From Cryptomeria japonica (Eukaryota > Streptophyta > Pinopsida > Cupressales > Cupressaceae): a stretch of 64,000 nt of DNA. Location: the NCBI RefSeq assembly GCF_030272615.1, contig NC_081409.1, positions 914,798,340 to 914,862,339 on the forward strand. Reading direction: 5' to 3'. A model generated the notes under the pieces. That model was not told the DNA's origin. It ran no database searches and was given only the letters and a program-made list of their open reading frames with translations. How positions within the stretch are numbered: position 1 is the first letter of the stretch; each line of letters starts with the position of its first letter. Position numbers and translations under genes: made by a program. Shown here piece by piece: positions 59,292-64,000 of the stretch.

Positions 59292-60737
59292 CGACACACT
59301 TACAATCAGCAAGAGGCTAGTGGTATGGATGAATGGATTTTACACAAATACATTCAACAAATTCTTTCATTCAATCTAACAAAACTTGAAACAAATTCTA
59401 ATCTAACTTGGAGGAATTGAGAACCTTGAATGCAAGACAACACTTAAACAAAAATCACCATCAATTCAAACAATGATTTATACTCAAATCTGCAGCATCT
59501 ACCAACAATTGTCAAAAATCTCACTTACAAATGAGAGGCAATGAGGTTTATATAGAGCCTCAAAAGAAATGAATGGCTCAGATTGATTCAAGATCAATGG
59601 CCAAGATTACAAGATAAAACCCTAATTAACGTTTGTTACAACCACCATTACATTGGCCAATAAGAAACGAGGGTAAGTAAGATAAATAATATTTCATGTA
59701 GTGCCATGTGTCACTTATTTCCTCGAATGAATGCTGACTTGGCACCCTTTAATTGGTTGAATGGTGACTAGGATGCCACCTCAGCTTGCCTCATAGACTT
59801 AATCAATTTGTCTTGAACATTCCTCTTCTTCTTAATGTTTGGAATCCCTTGTGATATTTTGCATTTCAATTTTATGTTAGGGAATTCCATGAACTATTTC
59901 CTCATGTTTGGAAAATTTCTCAATCCTGGAATCTTGAAATATTTCCTTCCTTGACGCACTTGGATACTGAAATTTCTTGATGTAGTTCTGGATTTCATAA
60001 TGTGAAATCCTTTGTGCTCATGTCTTGAACTTGCTTTCCTTCATTTGTTCATCATCAAGGTGAAGTTCTCTTCATGATTGATTTAGTCCTCATCTTCACC
60101 TTTTGGAATCTCTATCAGGAAATCCTCATCCAATCTTTGAAGTGTGGATCTTTCTCATCCGTATTTGTTGTGTTGTCCTTGCAATATGCATCCTCTTCAA
60201 GCCTTGATGATCATGCTTCCCTTCTTCGTAGTTTTGATCATCGTGCTTCCCTTCCTTGTAACGGTCCTGTGAAACAAATAAACATTGAATCAAATACCAA
60301 TATGATAAACTTGATTTCAACCTTGGTGGGAAATCCATCTGCATACGAACGGATTAGTTCTCAAAACATTCGCATTATCCTTGTCCTTTTCTTCACTTGG
60401 TGGAAACTTGATGCCTATATGGACAACTTCCTTCCTTTGTAATTCCTCCCTTCAGTGGAAATCCGACCCTCATCCAGACTCCTTGTCCTTGAACATCTAA
60501 TGGAGTGGAAACTTGAACTTCATAGGGACTTTGTTCTTTACATTTGTCCCAAGTTGTGATAGGTAATCTTAGATTCCAATTAGAAAATTGCAACACCAAT
60601 TCTGAAAATGTGAAGGTCCAGATTGAAATTTGGAAAATTCTCCTAAAGAAAACCCGATTTTCAGAATTAGGATAAGTCGGATCACAATTGCTGAGTCTGA
60701 AGACACCCATGTAAACTCAAAAAATTAAGTATTTGGA
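59292..60737. other. Non-coding stretch right of the Copia element
   Basis: No supportable gene. A duplicated 'catgcttcccttcttcgtagttttgatc' / 'cgtgcttcccttccttgta' pair occurs near 60,208-60,262. Its prose resembles 46.1-46.7 kb and may be old gypsy-type LTR sequence. Confidence 0.5.
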
Positions 60738-61438
60738 TGTAATGTCCCCTTCTCATTGCTGCTCTTTCAGTGGTCCATTAGCCTATTCTTGAGACCCGTA
60801 GGCTAGGTGGAATGAAGAATGAGGGTCTAGCATTGATGACACAAGGACTTACTATTTTTAGGAAGTCAAGGAATGACCATTCTGGTGTTATTGTCCTATT
60901 GAGTTCTCCATGTTTTGCCTCTGGACGCGATGATCATGCTTTTCTGAGCATTAATTCTTGACTTACTATTTTTAGTAAGTGACTGTGTGGCACAATTCTA
61001 TTTTTGGCAGTAGACAGGGTTCTGATTCTGCAGCAGTTCTGTGGGCGTCCGGGCTCAGTTTCATCCTGGTTGTGATAATAATCAGTACGGGAGTCATTTG
61101 CGACATAATTAAATATTATTTCCTTATCCTAAGGTTAATATTTAATTAATCTGTTTATTGGCTATTGGTTTATAAATTTGTGATTAATGCCTATTTTATC
61201 CTAAGTTTTGGCGAAATTCAGATGTACTATGGGATGTAGAAATATTTTAGAAGAATATTATTTCACATTGCATCTCCATTATTTGCCTAAGTGTTTAACG
61301 TGGGTCCTCCCCCTTTTTGGGCGTGAGTTTTGACTTAGGAGAAAGTGGCGCTACATTTGGGTCCACATGTAGTGGAATGAAATTCAAATGCAAGGCGTGG
61401 AATTTGGAGGAATGGCATTTGAATTCGAAGAGTGAAGT

Positions 61439-61446
61439 TATAAATA
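61439..61446 (+). promoter_or_regulatory. TATA box of the 60.7-kb LTR
   Basis: TATAAATA about 700 bp inside the LTR, followed by a GC-richer start-site-like region. Confidence 0.5.
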
Positions 61447-62317
61447 AGAGGCTTGGGCTCCCATTTGCACTATCTTTGAAAATTGCATCGTTATGCTGCT
61501 GGTTTGGCTACTGAAAATCTGAGCTTTGAAGTTGGCTTCCTAGCTGAGTCTCAGTTTCGTACTTGCAATAGAGTACCTAGCTGTGCCCTTGTGTTCCCAT
61601 TGCAGATTGGTTAATGAGTTGCAGATTATGGAGTGATTGATGTTGGATTTGATTGTTTCTGGTTGCTGGTTGTGGGACTGCTGAAAGTGAAATTTACTCA
61701 TATCTCTTAACCAGGCGACTCCATCCATCTGGGTACCGGCTCATCCTTCCTTCCATGCCATGGCGATACAATGTGTGAGTTTTTAGCATTTAAAACTAAG
61801 CAATGAATTTAATAGATAAAATTGAAGTTCCTATGCTAGGCGTGGGTTTTCTATTTGCATTGGGATGTGTGCAAAATAAAAATGGGTTTGTTTGGGATGT
61901 GGCTTTGATTGGTTGTCATTGCATTTGATGTACGGTGGGATTGGGATTGATTTGAATCAATTCGGGTAAAAATTGAGTGAGTTATGAGTGTTTTTATGTT
62001 TCCATGGGCTGCTGAAAACTGTACTTTCAGCCTGCTGATCAGTGTAACAGAAAATTACAGTCTTGTTGTAGAAATCTGCAATTATTCTCCTCATCTCATC
62101 TCAATATTGTAAGGTTGTTTCAGTAGTACTGATCATCCCTTCTTTCTGTTTTCATTTGTAATTCCCACTGCATAAGTGGAAGAGGCTGACTTGCCGTCTT
62201 CTAAGTTTTGTAATTTAGTTTTTGTATTCTGTCCTCCCGTTGAATAAGTGGTCGAGTGATAAGTTCAATACAATGGTCCTCCCGTTGAAATATGCGGTAG
62301 AGTGATAGTTTAATGCA
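61447..62317. other. Transcribed-side LTR sequence without genes
   Basis: Downstream of the TATA box the LTR is G/T-rich with no open frame of note, ending in the 'cctcccgttgaa' repeats just left of the hAT terminus. Confidence 0.4.
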
Positions 62318-62328
62318 TAGTTGAACTA

Positions 62329-62411
62329 CTCGCGACTCGGCTCGACTCGCCAAGCCCCTGGGGCGAAAACTCGGCGAAAACTCGGAAAAACTCGACGAAA
62401 AACTCGGCAAC
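62329..62411. repeat. Subterminal ACTCG(G)CGA motif array of the hAT element
   Basis: Seven or more copies of ACTCGGC, ACTCGCG, ACTCGACGAAA or ACTCGGCGAAA stand 8-15 bp apart in one orientation. Clusters like this near hAT ends are usual transposase binding sites; here that is inference from position and repetition. Confidence 0.7.
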
Positions 62412-62658
62412 TTAAAAACACGCTTAAACTTAGTAAAAAACGCATTTTTTTTGCAATTTTTAATGAGAAGATGCATCCAAAGAGTCAATAAATGATAACA
62501 CAAAAGAAACAAGCTGATTCTAGATATATTTAAATGCAAAGTGTCTACAAAATCACATCCTCATGAGGAATGCTGATGGCTGGAAGCTTGAAGCAAAATA
62601 GTAAATTACTAAATAGTTTTTGTAAAACCAAAAGTAAATACATCATCACAAATTACAA

Positions 62659-64000
62659 TTACAACTTCCTCTTCCCAGCTCTAGCAAAAACATGGGGAGA
62701 GGTAGAACTAGAGGGTCTAGACTGTCTAGTCGTATAAGTCTGCTGTGGGACTGGGCGTGACTGTGCCTCCTCGCTCGGTATGGTTGATTGAGACTCATTC
62801 TCCATCCTGGATGAAGCTATGTCTCCACCTGCCTCTGGCACTGGCAATGAATCCTCATCCTCATCCTCATCCTCATCCTCCTCAATGTCATCCAGCCTGA
62901 AACCAAATCCACCCCCCTCCTCCATAGCCTGCCTCTCCAAATCAGTGATGTCAGTGTCGGAAAACAATGGAGGCTGCTCCTGTGATGTCCAATCACTGTA
63001 AGGATCTATATCATCCAAGTCAATTGGACCACCTTCTAGTTCCTCTACCTTCTTTACGCGCAATCGAAGATTATATTGCACGTAGACAAGGTCATTGAGC
63101 CGTTTCTGCGCTAACTTGCTCCTCTTCTTCGTGTGGATTGCTTCAAACAAGCTCCAATTGCGCTCACAATTGGATGAACTGCAAGGCTGACATAAGACTC
63201 TGAGGGCAAATTTTTTGAGATGTGGGGTGTTTCCACCCCAATTTTGCCACCAAGCATCTGCAAAATAAATAAAATGGAAAAGTTAGAAAGCAAAGAGAAA
63301 AGAGAAAACATAATTTATCAATCATTTTAGTCTTTAGATCCCAAAATCCAAATGGCAAATGTTATACCTGGGGTTTGAGTGGTTCTTCCTCTCCTAGCCA
63401 GCTCTGAAGAGAATAGCTTACCCCTTCCTCCCTCATAATTTTGGAGCTCACTCACAATGAGGTCTCTCTCCTCAACATCAGGTACCATCCTCTCAATGCA
63501 TGTACTGAGGCCCTCCATGACTTCTCCATTCGAATCTGAGTAAGAACCCCCGAACCTAAAACGAGGGTTGAGGAAGTACCCTGCTGCATGAATGGGTTGG
63601 TGGAGCTGATTGTTCCACCTCCTATCAACAATTTCCCAAATGGGATCAAATTTGAGCCTATCCCCCTTGTAGTAATTTTTGATAGACTCTTTGGCCCTAT
63701 CCATGGCCTCATAAAGATATCCCATTGGGGTTTTATCCCCATCCACCAAGCGAAGAACTCGAACCAAGGGCTCTGACACCTACAATTGAAAAATACAAAT
63801 TACAAAAAGATCAAAATTTAAATAATGAAGTTACAAATTAGTAATGAGAGACTTGAATCAAAAATAACTAAAATTTAAAAATTAAAGTTTTGAAGTAACA
63901 ACCTTCACAATCTCTGCAGCCCTTTGTGCAAATTGGTTGTCGAAGACTATGCATGCGACAGCCTCTCCTTCAGGCTTCTTTGAATAAGGTGAGTTAAGCC
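62659..64000 (-). CDS. hAT-family transposase, C-terminal half, three exons seen
   Basis: Exons read 64,000(partial)-63,903, 63,779-63,368 and 63,257-62,659, joined by GT-AG introns in phases 0 and 1 without stops. The first gives SKKPEGEAVACIVFDNQF, typical of the DUF659/hAT core. The second has YEAMDRAKESI, IVDRRWNNQLHQPIHAAGYF and LNPRFRFGG, the third catalytic region. The third carries the dimerisation domain (WWQNWGG, CERNWSLFEAIHTKKRSKL, LNDLVYVQYNLRLR), then an acidic Glu/Asp run and a Ser/Thr/Pro tail ending KRKL. The enzyme cuts and pastes the element. The intact frame suggests a recently active or domesticated copy. N-terminal BED finger and first catalytic residues lie outside the window. 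Confidence 0.88.

Larger units (their letters stand above)
60738..62320 (+). repeat. LTR of TGTAATGTCCCC type, cut by a hAT element
   Basis: It starts TGTAATGTCCCC, the same end as the solo LTR at 44,042. A TATAAATA box at 61,439-61,446 gives plus orientation. Near 62,230-62,300 two units 'tcctcccgttgaa(t/a)a' ... 'gagtgata' repeat. The right end is not reached before hAT-like terminal sequence begins near 62,321. No gene inside. Confidence 0.5.
62321..64000 (-). mobile_element. hAT DNA transposon, right part beyond the window
   Basis: It holds a multi-exon hAT transposase gene on the minus strand whose 3' end is at 62,659, and, outside the gene, a subterminal motif array (62,329-62,411). 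The outer end is probably near the short palindrome TAGTTGAACTA at 62,318-62,328. The other end and the 8-bp target duplication lie outside the window, so the boundary is approximate. Confidence 0.6.

Overview
The window is nuclear DNA of a seed plant with a large, repeat-rich genome. Nested LTR retrotransposons, L1-type LINE debris, a hAT transposon, AT-rich palindromic LTRs and one apparently spliced first exon standing alone all fit. The style of the repeats suggests a conifer, possibly of the cypress family; that is an impression from the repeats, not something the sequence proves. There are no bacterial-type operons, CRISPR arrays or rRNA/tRNA genes that I can recognise.

Layout. 1-12.5 kb is old retroelement debris: an LTR-like region (1-1.6 kb), a decayed unknown reading frame (3.0-4.5 kb), a Copia-type gag tail (5.45-5.8 kb), and a long decayed unknown gene (6.2-9.5 kb) sitting where gag-pol should be, directly ahead of a Copia-type polypurine tract and LTR (9.7-10.9 kb). 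12,551-33,071 is a three-level nest. A 3-kb non-autonomous LTR element was split by a 17.5-kb Ty3/Gypsy element of the Tat lineage (13,874-31,364, minus strand, perfect 5-bp target duplication). The gag gene of that Tat element was in turn split by a solo LTR (26,014-27,218, perfect 5-bp duplication). 33.3-34.0 kb is a three-copy 245-bp tandem repeat. 34.9-35.1 kb is a LINE RNase H scrap. 36.4-41.5 kb is a dead L1-type LINE on the minus strand, itself carrying a Copia-type solo LTR. 42.3 kb holds a likely first exon (signal peptide plus 5' splice site) of a host gene. 44.0-45.6 kb is a probable solo LTR. 50,398-59,291 is a complete Copia element on the minus strand. 60.7-62.3 kb is an LTR cut by a hAT element whose transposase gene runs off the right edge.

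The most interesting object is the Tat element. Besides gag, protease, reverse transcriptase, two RNase H domains and integrase, it carries an antisense gene between integrase and the 3' LTR. That gene encodes a plant mobile domain (PMD) protein. I can read a TATA box, a short first exon, a GTAAGT donor, a TGCAG acceptor in matching phase, and a C-terminal Gln/Gly repeat plus coiled coil. A short G+C-rich motif (core GCGTCTGTG) is arrayed about a dozen times in the intron of the antisense gene and again in the 5' leader of the sense transcript, each time pointing with its own transcript. The two LTRs differ at only three positions that I can find, yet gag-pol and the antisense gene together hold about eleven stop codons and a frameshift, so this copy was probably already defective when another element's proteins moved it.
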